From NCBI RefSeq assembly GCF_002157585.1, contig NZ_BDGB01000161.1, forward strand, positions 62,001 through 126,000: 64,000 bases of DNA, given 5' to 3'. This document shows positions 1 to 8,954 of the stretch, one piece after another. Below the pieces are notes generated by a model. The model had not been told where the DNA came from, did not search any database, and worked only from the letters and a program-made list of their open reading frames with translations. A program made the position numbers and the translations under genes. Numbering within the stretch: the first letter of the stretch is position 1; the number at the start of each line of letters is the position of its first letter. This stretch comes from Lentilactobacillus parakefiri (GTDB lineage Bacteria; Bacillota; Bacilli; Lactobacillales; Lactobacillaceae).

Positions 1-4
1 TCAT
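1..4 (-). CDS. Possible 5' end of a minus-strand gene cut by the window edge
   Basis: On the minus strand an ATG at 4-2 is preceded by GAAGGGGTG at a spacing of about 7 nt, a good ribosome site. Only the first codon lies in the window, so no product can be named. The terminator just upstream, belonging to the VOC gene, would separate the two transcription units. Confidence 0.3.
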
Positions 5-21
5 TTTAGACACCCCTTCTT

Positions 22-60
22 ACAAAAAAAGACTGAAAACAAGATCTGTGTTTTCAGCCC
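22..60 (-). terminator. Rho-independent terminator of the VOC gene
   Basis: Read on the minus strand, a CTGAAAACA/TGTTTTCAG stem is followed by a run of seven T. It lies 16 nt after the stop codon of the VOC-family gene. Confidence 0.8.
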
Positions 61-75
61 AGTAGGCAGCTTATA

Positions 76-516
76 TTACTTAACCGCGTTAAAAATCCAA
101 GTGATCCCATACTTATCAACAATCTGGCCGTACTTATTGCCAGAAGATTTCTTTTCAAAAGTGACAATTACTTTGACTTCTTCTGATGCCACTACCTGGT
201 CGTATAAATCCTGGAGTGAGGAAAGAACCTCAGAATCATGCAAATCAACTTCGAACATCAGTGAAATCATCGAGGAAATCACTGGCTTACCTAAAAAGCT
301 GTCCGCACAAAAAAATCGCTTGCCTAAAATGTTGAAACTGGCTTGCATGGTGAGGTCGTCAAGATTGACATCGTCATTAAGCGACATCTCTTGGGCTTGC
401 TTTTCAGTTGGGGATACACGTTGAACATCCGTTGCACCAAAAACAGTTTGATAATAATCCAAAGCTTCTTTGGTGTTTTCGAATGTCAAATATGGTATTA
501 AATTAATATTATTCAT
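76..516 (-). CDS. VOC superfamily (PhnB/glyoxalase-like) protein
   Basis: A 146-residue single-domain protein of the vicinal oxygen chelate superfamily, PhnB-like group. The start IPYLTFENTKEALDYYQTVF is the typical first beta-alpha unit, and the C-terminal DKYGITWIF is the matching end strand. Length fits the family (about 130-150 aa). Members are often annotated as glyoxalase or bleomycin-resistance-like proteins, but many have no known substrate and I cannot assign one here. It stands as a single gene with its own terminator. The start at 516 is the only good ATG, although its ribosome site is weak. Confidence 0.8.
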   Translation of the reverse strand: MNNINLIPYLTFENTKEALDYYQTVFGATDVQRVSPTEKQAQEMSLNDDVNLDDLTMQASFNILGKRFFCADSFLGKPVISSMISLMFEVDLHDSEVLSSLQDLYDQVVASEEVKVIVTFEKKSSGNKYGQIVDKYGITWIFNAVK

Positions 517-604
517 TAGGTCAGCAACCCTTACATTTTAATATTATTCAAAGTTTAGAATACCTTTAAATACAATAGTTGTCAACGTCAACCGTCTGTC
601 AATG

Positions 605-618
605 CCTATCATGATAGG
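605..618. promoter_or_regulatory. Perfect 14-bp palindrome between divergent genes
   Basis: CCTATCATGATAGG is a perfect palindrome in the intergenic region between the VOC gene (minus) and the UPF0316 gene (plus). Its position suits an operator for either gene, but no regulator is identified and chance occurrence cannot be excluded. Confidence 0.3.
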
Positions 619-693
619 AAATGGCGTCCTTTTTGGTAATAATTTTTGGAAAAGTGATAGACTTAAATTAAACGGATCGGGAGGAACTATTTA

Positions 694-1257
694 ATGAAAC
701 TTGCAATCACAATTTTTATATTAAACGCGTTATACATTTCGATTAATACCTTCAGAACGATGCTGGTTGTCAAGGGCCACCAATTTTTAGCGCCAATTGT
801 GGCGGTCGGCGAAGAGTTTGTCTACGTCATGGCGCTGGCGATTGCTTTGCAGCATATTGATAGCCCGTTAAACATTGCCGCGTATGCCGTTGGATTTGGA
901 GTCGGGATCTACTTTGGAATCATCATCGAGGACAAGATCGCTTTGGGATATGTCAACTTTGAGGTGACCGTTCAAATTGATCCGACCAACCCAATCCACG
1001 CTCATAACGAAGAGCTGGCCGAAAAACTGCGTAATCTCGGCTATGGGGTCACCGTCAGCCGTGCAGAAGGCCGCTCGGGCGCTCGACTGGTACTCAGCAT
1101 CTTGGCTCCCAGAAAGGCAGATCGCCGCTTGATGGACCAGATTAAGGAAATCTCACCTGATGCTTTCATCATGGTTCAAGAGCCGGTCCAATTATCCGGT
1201 GGCTTCTGGAGTAAAGAAGTTGACCGTCGCTACCACTCAACCAATCATATGCACTAA
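694..1257 (+). CDS. UPF0316 / DUF2179 membrane protein
   Basis: A 187-residue protein resembling the YebE-type UPF0316 family. The first 75 or so residues hold three hydrophobic segments (about 5-20, 30-50, 60-78). A soluble DUF2179-type domain follows with strands around 92-100 and 115-145, including GYGVTVSRAEGRSGAR. The domain is found in many Firmicute membrane proteins of unknown function and may bind a small ligand. The ribosome site GGGAGGA is well placed before ATG 694. The gene converges on rnhA and their stop codons overlap (TAA 1255-1257, minus-strand TAG 1256-1254), so no separate terminator fits between them. Confidence 0.85.
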   Translation: MKLAITIFILNALYISINTFRTMLVVKGHQFLAPIVAVGEEFVYVMALAIALQHIDSPLNIAAYAVGFGVGIYFGIIIEDKIALGYVNFEVTVQIDPTNPIHAHNEELAEKLRNLGYGVTVSRAEGRSGARLVLSILAPRKADRRLMDQIKEISPDAFIMVQEPVQLSGGFWSKEVDRRYHSTNHMH

Positions 1258-2165
1258 TCATCGTCATCATCGAACAAGCCAAGCTGTTTCAGGCTGTTTT
1301 CAATGTCCTGAACTGCGGTTGGTGTCGCCGGCGCTGTCTTTTTCTTGGCGGGAGTTGGCTGCCTTTGCGCCGGCTTTTCAGTTGGTTGTGATTTGTGAAG
1401 CGGCCGCTCATCACCATCAGTCGACTTAACGATTGGTTTGGATGTCGGCTCCGGCTTACCCATTTGATCCATGGTCTGGTTCAACAGATGATCGACAAAA
1501 ACGTTTCCTTCATCGTCTGCGTGGCCTTTTGTCCAGTAATACCGGACGATTGGAAAATCTCGGAGATTAGCATCAACTAACTGCCAAAGCTGCTTGTTCT
1601 GCAGCTTTGACCCATCACTTTTATTCCAACCGCGCCGTCGCCAACCTGCCAGCCAGCCCTTTTGAATGGCATCCAGCACATATTTGGAATCCATTACAAA
1701 ATCAATCCGGTCATTTTGCAGGCCCTGACGTTTCAGATACTTCAGAGCTTCCAAGAAGGCCATTATTTCCATTCGATTGTTGGTCGCACCAAACTCGCCG
1801 CCAGACTGAGAATATTTTTGGCCGCTGGTCTGAACTAAAAACGCCCAGGCTGCTTTATCGCCAGCCTTGACGTGGCCGCCACGGAAGTTGCCGTGGTTGC
1901 GGGAACCGCCATCGGTATACACGATGATTTCACCGTCGGGTCGGACCGAACGACGGCCGGTTGACCCCTTTTTTGAGTGAGATTTACGGTGAACTTTTAC
2001 TGTTGACGCCTTTGGTGCTGTTCCTCTGAGGTAGGCATTGGCCTCAGCTTCAGTTTTAAAGCTTTTATACTGGGCGCCGGAAAATCCTTTCACTTTCTTT
2101 TCGGCTTCATCCCAGCTGGTAAAGATCCCAGTCTCGCGACCTTTTTTGACTGCATAATATTTCAT
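1254..2165 (-). CDS. rnhA: Ribonuclease HI with N-terminal hybrid-binding domain
   Basis: A 303-residue RNase H that cuts the RNA strand of RNA-DNA hybrids. Residues 1-47 form the small viroplasmin/RNase-H1 N-terminal domain (YYAVKKGRETGIFTSWDEAE). A basic linker (50-76) leads to the catalytic domain at about 78-230, with acidic residues visible as D85 (YTDGGS), E133 (NNRMEI), D159 (VMDSKY) and a last Asp in GHADDEGNVFVD. The C-terminal 70 residues are a Pro/Lys/Thr-rich tail ending FDDDDD, unusual for the enzyme and probably disordered. The gene overlaps the convergent UPF0316 gene by 4 nt. Confidence 0.92.
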   Translation of the reverse strand: MKYYAVKKGRETGIFTSWDEAEKKVKGFSGAQYKSFKTEAEANAYLRGTAPKASTVKVHRKSHSKKGSTGRRSVRPDGEIIVYTDGGSRNHGNFRGGHVKAGDKAAWAFLVQTSGQKYSQSGGEFGATNNRMEIMAFLEALKYLKRQGLQNDRIDFVMDSKYVLDAIQKGWLAGWRRRGWNKSDGSKLQNKQLWQLVDANLRDFPIVRYYWTKGHADDEGNVFVDHLLNQTMDQMGKPEPTSKPIVKSTDGDERPLHKSQPTEKPAQRQPTPAKKKTAPATPTAVQDIENSLKQLGLFDDDDD

Positions 2166-2290
2166 GAAAACAATCGCTCCTCAATGTAAAGATTTCAGAA
2201 AAAAGGTTAATTATTAATTATAATGTTTCTATCTACTTTGCAATTAGATAAATCTATGCGAAAATGTTAATAAAAGGGGGCAAATTTAAT

Positions 2291-2788
2291 ATGACCCAAA
2301 CTAAAGCCACATTGATCTCAGTCGATGAAGCAAAAGCGCTTCTAAAAGACCAGTCAGATCAAATAAACGAGCGTTTTCCTCGATTAAAAAAACAGGGCAA
2401 GTATATTTTACCTGATTATCGGTTAACAAGAAAACGTGAAGCTTTCAAGATTCGAAAGCATACATTTTTACAGCACCACGCACGCTCTTACGTCGCATTT
2501 GATTCCGAGAATGGCCAGACACTTTGGATGCACAACTTTCCAAGCTTGACTGAAGCCTTGTTTTGGTTGGATACCGGTCTTAAACCCACCGACACCGACA
2601 CGAACACATCGTACAAGTCATGGAAAGACCTGCACCAAGATGACATTAATGCCCTCAAAGACATTTTGAAGGAACGTTCTCGTAAGCGCAAGGAAGCTGC
2701 GGCAGCGAAAAAGGCTGCTTCGGTTCCAAAGAAGAAGCCGGCCGCTGTCAAAAAGTCGGTCGTTGCTAAGAAAAAGAAAGCTAATTAG
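2291..2788 (+). CDS. Unknown protein with lysine/alanine-rich tail
   Basis: A 165-residue protein I do not recognise. The start is placed at ATG 2291 because TAAAAGGGGG lies 10 nt upstream; the in-frame ATG at 2264 has no ribosome site. Residues about 1-125 look folded (EAFKIRKHTFLQHHARSYVA, LWMHNFPSLTEALFWLD). The last 35 are almost only K, A, R, P and V, like a histone-type or nucleic-acid-binding tail, so nucleic-acid contact is possible but not shown. It is monocistronic and followed by a strong terminator. Confidence 0.7.
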   Translation: MTQTKATLISVDEAKALLKDQSDQINERFPRLKKQGKYILPDYRLTRKREAFKIRKHTFLQHHARSYVAFDSENGQTLWMHNFPSLTEALFWLDTGLKPTDTDTNTSYKSWKDLHQDDINALKDILKERSRKRKEAAAAKKAASVPKKKPAAVKKSVVAKKKKAN

Positions 2789-2805
2789 TTCCTATAAGTA
2801 TGCTT

Positions 2806-2858
2806 AAAAGGCATGACTGTGAATGAAAGTTGATTTCGCTCACAGTCATGCCTTTTTG
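2806..2858 (+). terminator. Rho-independent terminator
   Basis: A 16-bp stem (AAAGGCATGACTGTGA paired with its complement) and a T5 tail lie directly after the lysine-tail gene. The A-rich 5' flank may let it also serve the convergent acyltransferase gene. Confidence 0.88.
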
Positions 2859-2874
2859 TCTTTTCAAACCGGGC

Positions 2875-3738
2875 TTATTGGTAGTTCCCTGCCACATCGT
2901 CTTGTTGAAAGGCAATATTGAATTGGCGGTGATAGGCTTTCTCGTAAGCAGCTACTTTCTGCTGGTAATCCTGTTCGCGCATTTTATCAGCGTCGGCTCG
3001 AGATGATTTGGCAGTCTGTTTGACGACTTCTGGGTAGATTGGCGGCAAAATGTGCACCGTGTAGTTGATGCCATAAGGATCCGACTTAGTTGGCGCGTCC
3101 ACCATTGACACAAAACAGGACACAATTGGCACATTGAATTTAACCGCGTAGTAATAGGCTCCCCTTTCAAGCGGCCGGGGCTTGCGGTAATTGAACCACA
3201 TTTCCCGTTCGGGGTAAATCAAAATCGACTGCTTTTGTGCCAAACTCCCCTTTAAAAGGTCAATGAATCCTTTGCCCATGTAGTTAACACTGTCACTGAC
3301 CGGAATGGTATCGGCATAGGTCATCAAAAATCCCAGCATCCCAGACATCTTGAGATTGGTGAGTTCCACCACAATCGATAAGTCCGGCAGATGGAGGGCC
3401 GATCGGACTAAAAGACTGTCAATAGGACTGAAATGATTGCAGGTAATGATCGCCGGCCAGTTCACGCCCTTCAAATTTTCAGTCCCATCAACGGACAGAT
3501 TGGGGCTCATCATCCTGGTGGCCATATTCATAACGGATCGGGCTTCAGCTGCCCGCCAATGGTAGCGTTTGGTTTGATGCAGGTCTAAAAAGTGATTCAA
3601 CACCTCATGCTGCTCAGAAAGTGTCAGCACGGGATCATGAATTTCAACTTTTTGGTTCAACTTTCCCTCACGAACGTTTTTGGCAATGTTTTGAATTACC
3701 GTGTCACGGCCGCCAAGTTTGACTGGTGTAAAGGTCAT
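2875..3738 (-). CDS. PlsC-like lysophospholipid acyltransferase
   Basis: A 287-residue member of the LPLAT/PlsC family, which moves an acyl group onto a glycerolipid or sugar-lipid hydroxyl at the membrane face. The catalytic HX4D motif is visible as N101-H102-FSPI-D107. The substrate motif region reads YPEREMWFNYRKPRP. No clear transmembrane helix is seen. It is the last gene of a three-gene minus-strand operon, and its ATG overlaps the TGA of the glycosyltransferase gene (ATGA). The YPExxxW..Y.K.RP signature is shared with the first gene of the operon, so the two acyltransferases are paralogues. Confidence 0.82.
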   Translation of the reverse strand: MTFTPVKLGGRDTVIQNIAKNVREGKLNQKVEIHDPVLTLSEQHEVLNHFLDLHQTKRYHWRAAEARSVMNMATRMMSPNLSVDGTENLKGVNWPAIITCNHFSPIDSLLVRSALHLPDLSIVVELTNLKMSGMLGFLMTYADTIPVSDSVNYMGKGFIDLLKGSLAQKQSILIYPEREMWFNYRKPRPLERGAYYYAVKFNVPIVSCFVSMVDAPTKSDPYGINYTVHILPPIYPEVVKQTAKSSRADADKMREQDYQQKVAAYEKAYHRQFNIAFQQDDVAGNYQ

Positions 3739-4685
3739 AAGGCAATTTTTACTCCTTGCTTAGCCATTGCGAAAAATGTGGTCGGTGTTTTGATAATATC
3801 GACGGCCAGTTGGATTAAATCCGCTGGGTTTTTTTGATCGCGGGCAACTTCTTTTGAATTCATGTCAGCCAGTTGCTGTTTGAGCAGGCCATCATAGCCG
3901 GTCTGGTTGGCATAGGCCCAAAAATAGTCCTGTCTGGGAGCGTCATCATAGCGCCACGGCTTTGCAAACAGGTTATAGTGGATCAGCCAAGGAGTGACGT
4001 CTTGGGGAGTCGTGATTTGAATATTCCACGATGGATTCAAATAATAAATGCGGTTTTTGGCAATTGCGTTCATATAATCTTGGTCAGGTGCCAAGCTCTT
4101 GAAGTGATACTGATTCAGAAGCTGTAAGAAGTGCTCCGCAAATTTCGATCGTCGCATCTCAGCCAGGTTCATCAACAGCACCCCTGAATTAACGTATTTT
4201 TGAGAATCAATTCCGACCGCCTTCTCAGCATAATCAATTGTTTCTGGCGTATGGCCGATGAAATAATCCGGTACTGCCCCAACCAAGTTATTACCAAGTG
4301 GCGTATCAAATAGGTCAGCCACGTCTTTTAAAACAATTGTGTCGGCATCCAGGTACAGTGCCTTATCAAGGGTTGGGAACAATTCAGCGATAAACAGCCG
4401 AAAATAGATTGTAAAGGTAAAGTAATCACTTCGGAGCTTGTTGTTTTTATCGGTAATTTCTTGTTTTAAGCGGTCGTTAATTGAGACAAAGCTAATTTCG
4501 ACGTTCGTCGCTTGAAACGATTTGAGTTGCGCTTGATTGTCGGAATTGAGATTGTCACATAAAATAATCACATGATAGTTTCTGGTCGAGGATGTATGGT
4601 CAACCAGTGAAGCTAGTGAAACTGCCAGATAAGGTGCATAGTTATCATCAACCGCGTAAAAAATCGGTATCGTTTGATCTAACAT
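3735..4685 (-). CDS. Family 8 glycosyltransferase
   Basis: A 316-residue GT8-type retaining glycosyltransferase. The N-terminal IPIFYAVDDNYAPYLAVSL is the nucleotide-sugar binding start typical of GT8, and YLDADTIVLKD (DxD at 113-115) is the metal/nucleotide site. INSGVLLMNL-type sequence (YVNSGVLLMNL) and PDQDYMNAI are further family marks. A C-terminal amphipathic stretch (TTFFAMAKQGVKIAL) could touch the membrane. Ribosome site AGGGGGA precedes ATG 4685. Lying between two acyltransferases, it probably builds or modifies a glycolipid or acylated surface glycan; sugar and acceptor are unknown. Confidence 0.85.
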   Translation of the reverse strand: MLDQTIPIFYAVDDNYAPYLAVSLASLVDHTSSTRNYHVIILCDNLNSDNQAQLKSFQATNVEISFVSINDRLKQEITDKNNKLRSDYFTFTIYFRLFIAELFPTLDKALYLDADTIVLKDVADLFDTPLGNNLVGAVPDYFIGHTPETIDYAEKAVGIDSQKYVNSGVLLMNLAEMRRSKFAEHFLQLLNQYHFKSLAPDQDYMNAIAKNRIYYLNPSWNIQITTPQDVTPWLIHYNLFAKPWRYDDAPRQDYFWAYANQTGYDGLLKQQLADMNSKEVARDQKNPADLIQLAVDIIKTPTTFFAMAKQGVKIAL

Positions 4686-4703
4686 GAATGAATCCCCCTA
4701 AAA

Positions 4704-5531
4704 TCAATGTGTTTGTTGCTGGTATGTCATATATGAAACGTTACTTTGGCGGCTTCTCACCACCATTTGTGCGTGAATTTGATCGTGTAATTTTTGCTGC
4801 CGTTGTTTGCGGGGCAGTGTTTGATCCGGCATAAACGGCCCATCAAAGTACACGACTTGTTTGGGGCGGTGAAACCAGCGGCTCTTTTGATATGTAATCG
4901 TCATGCAGTAGCTGGGCAAATTAGCGGCAACCGGATAATGAAAAGCCCCAACCGGAAACGGCCGAATCTTCGTATAGTACGGCCAAACGTGTGCTTCTGG
5001 ATAAATGAAAATCCGCTGATGCTGGTTCAATCTATGGTTCATTGCCCGCTGAAATTGAACCATTTGAGAAAGCTTGGCCGGCAGGATCAGTGCCCCACCC
5101 ATCGTCAGCAACCGGCCAATCATTGGAATTCCGAGGTTGGCCGGCTCGGCAATTGGATATGCCCGTCTGGGAATAGCAACCAGCATTGGCAAAAGAGCGT
5201 CGCCCAGCGGTTGGGTGTGGTTGCCATAGATAAACGCGCCGCGCTTGCCCTGGGTCGAAAGGCACTGCTTATTTCTAAAGGACGTCCGCAGAAACAGTCG
5301 GCAATATACATTGCTGACAACCACCGCTATCACATAGACGACCGTGGCAATCATGCGGTAAAACCAATTTTGATGCAGCCAGATATAGTCATCAGGAATC
5401 GTGGCGTTTTGATTCTTGGTAAAGACCACGTCGTCATCAAAACTTCGATACTTAAAAACCTTTGACGCCCGTTTTGCCACTGAGAATGCCGTCCTTTCTG
5501 CTTGGTAATTAAATCGATGGAACAGAACCAT
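4704..5531 (-). CDS. PlsC-like acyltransferase with HX5D motif
   Basis: A 275-residue LPLAT-family protein, first gene of the acyltransferase-GT8-acyltransferase operon. One hydrophobic segment (about 58-82) precedes the catalytic region. The motif reads N104-H105-TQPLG-D111, with five residues between His and Asp where HX4D is usual. YPEAHVWPYYTKIRP matches the equivalent region of the third gene. The altered spacing may mark a distinct subfamily or altered activity. The start at 5531 has only a weak GGGTTAAG site, so an internal start is possible. Confidence 0.75.
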   Translation of the reverse strand: MVLFHRFNYQAERTAFSVAKRASKVFKYRSFDDDVVFTKNQNATIPDDYIWLHQNWFYRMIATVVYVIAVVVSNVYCRLFLRTSFRNKQCLSTQGKRGAFIYGNHTQPLGDALLPMLVAIPRRAYPIAEPANLGIPMIGRLLTMGGALILPAKLSQMVQFQRAMNHRLNQHQRIFIYPEAHVWPYYTKIRPFPVGAFHYPVAANLPSYCMTITYQKSRWFHRPKQVVYFDGPFMPDQTLPRKQRQQKLHDQIHAQMVVRSRQSNVSYMTYQQQTH

Positions 5532-5659
5532 CTTAACCCAATCATGCCATTATTTTATCACACAGCACGTTGAAAAATGGTAATTCGCTAAAAATCCATG
5601 ATTTATTGACTCAATTGGTATTAAATTATCGCTTGCTATGCTAGGATATTTGGGATAAC

Positions 5660-5805
5660 AATGGAGAGTGGGGCTTAAAGCGGTTAGTTTCCAGATTGTT
5701 TGCTTACATGGCCGGAAACTGCTTTAATTCCCACGTTTCTGCGATGTAACATTTGAAACGACAAAGTACGGGTGAGACGATAACGATTGTTGTCCCAACT
5801 CCATT
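5660..5805 (+). repeat. Modular hairpin element, copy 1
   Basis: Begins GAGAGTGGGGCTTAAAG, continues GCGGTTAGTTTCC, then a short inner part, then TGGCCGGAAACTGC and TTTAATTCCCAC pairing back to the start. A 3' tail of about 70 nt (GAAACGACAAAG, GGTGAGACGA, GTTGTCCCAACTCCATT) is shared with the copy at 36558. Outer AATGGAG/CTCCATT repeats bound the whole unit. It lies just upstream of the ABC exporter gene and would be in its leader. Confidence 0.8.
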
Positions 5806-5829
5806 AAACATGTTTAGGGGATAATTTTG

Positions 5830-7580
5830 ATGCAAGCTCGGTCCAACAAGAAAACAACCTTTAATTTTAAAACATTTATGACCCTGATCAACCGAATTCA
5901 TCCCCGCTACTGGCAGCTGCTGCTCGGATTTTTCCTCGGCGTTGTCGCAACGGCAATGCAACTGATGGTCCCGGGTCTGGCAAAAGGAATCATCAACTCG
6001 ATTGGCCGTTCAATGAACGTCGAACTGATTGTCGGCGTCATCTTACTGTTTGTCCTAAGTACAATCATTGGTGCCTTCTCCGGCAGCATTCTCGGTTTTT
6101 TGGCGAAGATGTGGTTTACAAGCTGCGCACAACGCTTTGGGATAAAATTTTAACGCTGCCGGTGGGGTATTTCGACCAAACCAAATCGGGTGAAATTACT
6201 TCCAGACTGGTCAACGATTCCACTCAGGTTAAGGAGCTGCTGGCAAATTCGGTTCCCAAAACCGCCACTTCGATTCTTCAACTGGTGGGTGCATTAGTGT
6301 TAATGCTGATTATGGACTGGCGAATGACCATCATCATGTTTATTGCCGTCCCATTAGTCTTAATTTGCCTGTTGCCAATTGTCCGCCAATCTCACAAGGT
6401 AGCCAGAGCCAGACAGGATGCCCTCGCGGATTTGAATGGGAAAGCCGGTGAAATGCTCGGCGAGGTGCGGCTGGTTAAATCCTCAACGGCTGAAAACTTG
6501 GAACGAACCGCTGGTGATCAACGGATGCATCGCCTGTACCGCATCGGGCTGAAAGAAGCTATCTATGATTCCATTGCCGGCCCAGTGATGGGGATGGTCA
6601 TGATGGCAATGGTTCTTGGAATCTTGGGTTATGGTGCAATTCGGGTTCGTCAAGGGGCAATCGACATTGGTACCTTATTTTCATTTCTGATGTACCTGGT
6701 TCAAATGATTAGTCCGTTCGCCGTCCTTGGTCAATTCATGTCTGACGTCGCTAAAGCAAGCGGGTCAACCACGCGGATTCAGGCATTACTCCAAACGCCG
6801 GAAGAGGACCAACAGTCGGGAGAGACCTTTGACGTCAGTGATCAGGTGCTGAGGATGAATCACGTCGATTTTGCATATGATAGTGGTAAACCAATTTTAA
6901 AGAATCTGTCATTTACAGCTAGGCCACATTCTGTGATTGCGTTTGCTGGTCCTTCCGGTGGTGGTAAATCAACCATTTTTAGCTTAATTGAACGCTTTTA
7001 CGAACCCAATAACGGCAGTATTACGATTGGCAATACTAAGATTAAAGATATTCAATTAGCGGGTTGGCGCCAGCAAATCGGTTTAGTTGGTCAGGACGCT
7101 GCCATCATGTCTGGAACGATTCGTTACAATTTAACGTACGGTTTGCCAAGGAATTTCTCCGATAATCAACTCTGGCACGTTTTAGATATGGCTTATGCAA
7201 CTCAATTTGTCAGGACCATGCCACAGGGACTTGATGCGGAAGTCGGCGAACGCGGGGTTAAAGTATCGGGCGGTCAACGCCAACGATTAGCGATTGCCCG
7301 GGCTTTCCTCCAGGATCCGAAAATCTTAATGCTGGATGAGGCAACCGCCAGCCTGGATTCCGAATCTGAAATGATGGTTCAAAAAGCATTAGATCAGTTG
7401 ATGGCCAATCGGACAACGTTGGTGATCGCCCATCGACTCAGCACAATCACCAATGCGGATGAAATCTACTTCATCGAAAATGGCCGAGTAACCGGCCACG
7501 GCACCCATCAAGAACTAGTGGCAACGACACCGTTGTATAGGGAGTATGTGAAAAATCAGAGTGCGACGAGCAACGGGTGA
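5830..7580 (+). pseudogene. ABC exporter (permease-ATPase), frameshifted
   Basis: A multidrug/lipid-type half exporter of about 583 residues, broken by one base. Reading starts at ATG 5830 (MQARSNKK, site AGGGG) and runs through the first two membrane helices to ...SILGF. A T6 run at 6096-6101 then shifts the frame; one extra T would give LGFFGEDVVYKLRTTLWDKI, the normal family sequence. The remainder is complete: helices 3-6, Walker A GPSGGGKST, signature VSGGQRQR, Walker B ILMLDEATAS and the H-loop in VIAHRLST. Export substrate unknown. This is either a true frameshift, a homopolymer sequencing error, or expression by slippage. The C-terminal codons overlap a hairpin element. Confidence 0.82.
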
Positions 7581-7668
7581 GGTGGTGTGTAAGGCCGAAA
7601 TGATTAAAATCCTGGGTTTGGATTTAAATCATTTTGGTCTTACACGTTAACCTCAGTTGCGTCGGAGC
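7561..7668 (+). repeat. Modular hairpin element, copy 2
   Basis: Starts GTGCGACGAGCAAC and ends GTTGCGTCGGAGC, with inner TGAGGT/ACCTCA and a hairpin of GTGTAAGGCCGAAATGATT with its near-complement. It covers the last 20 nt of the ABC exporter gene, so the final residues (SATSNG) are encoded by the element. It probably acts as the transcript end, although no T run follows. Confidence 0.75.
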
Positions 7669-7854
7669 GTATCTCCAAAGTCGAAGGGAGCTCAAGATAA
7701 TATAACAAACGCGCCACACTCACCAAGTAGGCTAGGCTGTTTTCATACACCCATCAAAGCCTATTCCCGAAGCCTAAGAGATTTCAAAATAAAATAAAAG
7801 CGCTATAGGGAAACCAAGAGTACACCAAAACACATCTCAAGAGTCTTCCCACCC

Positions 7855-7893
7855 AAAAACCCGCCCGACAAAATCAATTGCCAAGCGGGTTTT
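7855..7893 (-). terminator. Terminator of the second GT8 gene
   Basis: AACCCGC and GCGGGTTTTT arms separated by about 20 nt lie directly after the stop codon of the minus-strand GT8 gene, with a T run on that strand. The stretch 7669-7854 holds nothing else I recognise. Confidence 0.7.
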
Positions 7894-7894
7894 C

Positions 7895-8743
7895 TTACTC
7901 TAAATTCAATTCCCCTTGAGCGCCCAACTGAGTAACGATCGCCTGATACGCCATTAGAATATCATCATACTCATGCAGGTGAAGCTGTTCATGGACCTTA
8001 TCCACTTCCCAAGGTTTGACTGAGACTGTATGGATAATCGGCCACAATTTCCAGCGGGTGGAGAAGTGCTGAAAAACAGTGTCTGCCTGAACGTCCTGCT
8101 GCTCATTATATTTTTCCGGCGCAAATGCTTTGTGCTTAGCGAGCTTGTTCATGGCAGACTGGTCCGGCATAATCATTGGCCACTTGCGACAGTAATCCCG
8201 GCAGCGTACCAGCAATTTATCTTGGCGAATCATCTTCAAGTTCATCAACAGCATCCCGGAATTAATGTAATCAAACGGCTTAAGCTGGTGGTGAAAGAAC
8301 CAGCGTCCATAATGGTCTAACACCCCAACAAAATCGGTGTCAGCCAGGGATTGATGGTAAAAGTCTTCAAATGGGCGTCGACACACCACGTCCGCATCCA
8401 AGTACAAAATCCGGTCGGAAAATTGTGGTACCAAATCACTATACAGCCGCAACATGCTATATGGGGTAAACAATGTGTTGATATTGGCAGTTGGTGGGTC
8501 AGCTTCAAATTGGGCGGTCATGTCAAGTTTGGTAACCTGATTATCTTCCCCATTCCGTTTGACTAACTGATCCAAAAATGCAGCATGGTCATCACTCAGC
8601 GCTTGAAACTGGTGATGACGATTGTGCAGCTTTCCCGTCAAAATATAAATGTTCAGTGGTTCCTTGGCATGCTTTGTCAGAGAAAGAAGTGAAATAATTA
8701 ACCCCGAAAACATATGGTCGTCGCCACAATATAAGATATCCAA
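7895..8743 (-). CDS. Family 8 glycosyltransferase, second copy
   Basis: A 282-residue GT8-type glycosyltransferase distinct from the 316-residue one. MDILYCGDDHMFSGLIISLLS is the nucleotide-sugar start; YLDADVVCRRP gives the DxD at 116-118; INSGMLLMNL and MPDQSAMN follow. It is monocistronic and has its own terminator. A general-stress or cell-wall glycan role is possible, but no partner gene lies beside it. The minus-strand start at 8743 follows TTAGGGGATGAATGCAG, a fair ribosome site. Confidence 0.83.
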   Translation of the reverse strand: MDILYCGDDHMFSGLIISLLSLTKHAKEPLNIYILTGKLHNRHHQFQALSDDHAAFLDQLVKRNGEDNQVTKLDMTAQFEADPPTANINTLFTPYSMLRLYSDLVPQFSDRILYLDADVVCRRPFEDFYHQSLADTDFVGVLDHYGRWFFHHQLKPFDYINSGMLLMNLKMIRQDKLLVRCRDYCRKWPMIMPDQSAMNKLAKHKAFAPEKYNEQQDVQADTVFQHFSTRWKLWPIIHTVSVKPWEVDKVHEQLHLHEYDDILMAYQAIVTQLGAQGELNLE

Positions 8744-8843
8744 ACTGCATTCATCCCCTAAACTCGTGTGTCCTCATCAAAAGTTTTTCATATTTCGCGA
8801 TAAATGGCAACCAATGCCCTTTCAGAATCAATCATACGGCAGC

Positions 8844-8951
8844 AAAAAAGCACCCGGCCAACGCAGTGTCACTGAGCTATCCCCCCAAAGTTAAAGTAAA
8901 AACTGTAGCTTTGGGGTATCGCTCACACACGCTTAAAATCCGAGTGCTTTT
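8844..8951 (-). terminator. Long nested hairpin ending the cytosine deaminase unit
   Basis: Outer arms AAAAAGCAC/GTGCTTTT enclose a middle stem (TGAGCTATC/GGTATCGCTCA) and an inner CCCCAAAG/CTTTGGGG hairpin, about 108 nt in all. On the minus strand it ends GGCCGGGTGCTTTTTT, so it can terminate codA 4 nt downstream of its stop. The inner CAAAGTTAAAGT...AGCTTTGG is almost repeated in the hairpin at 46996-47030, and GGCCGG is shared with the modular elements. Confidence 0.72.
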
Positions 8952-8954
8952 CAA

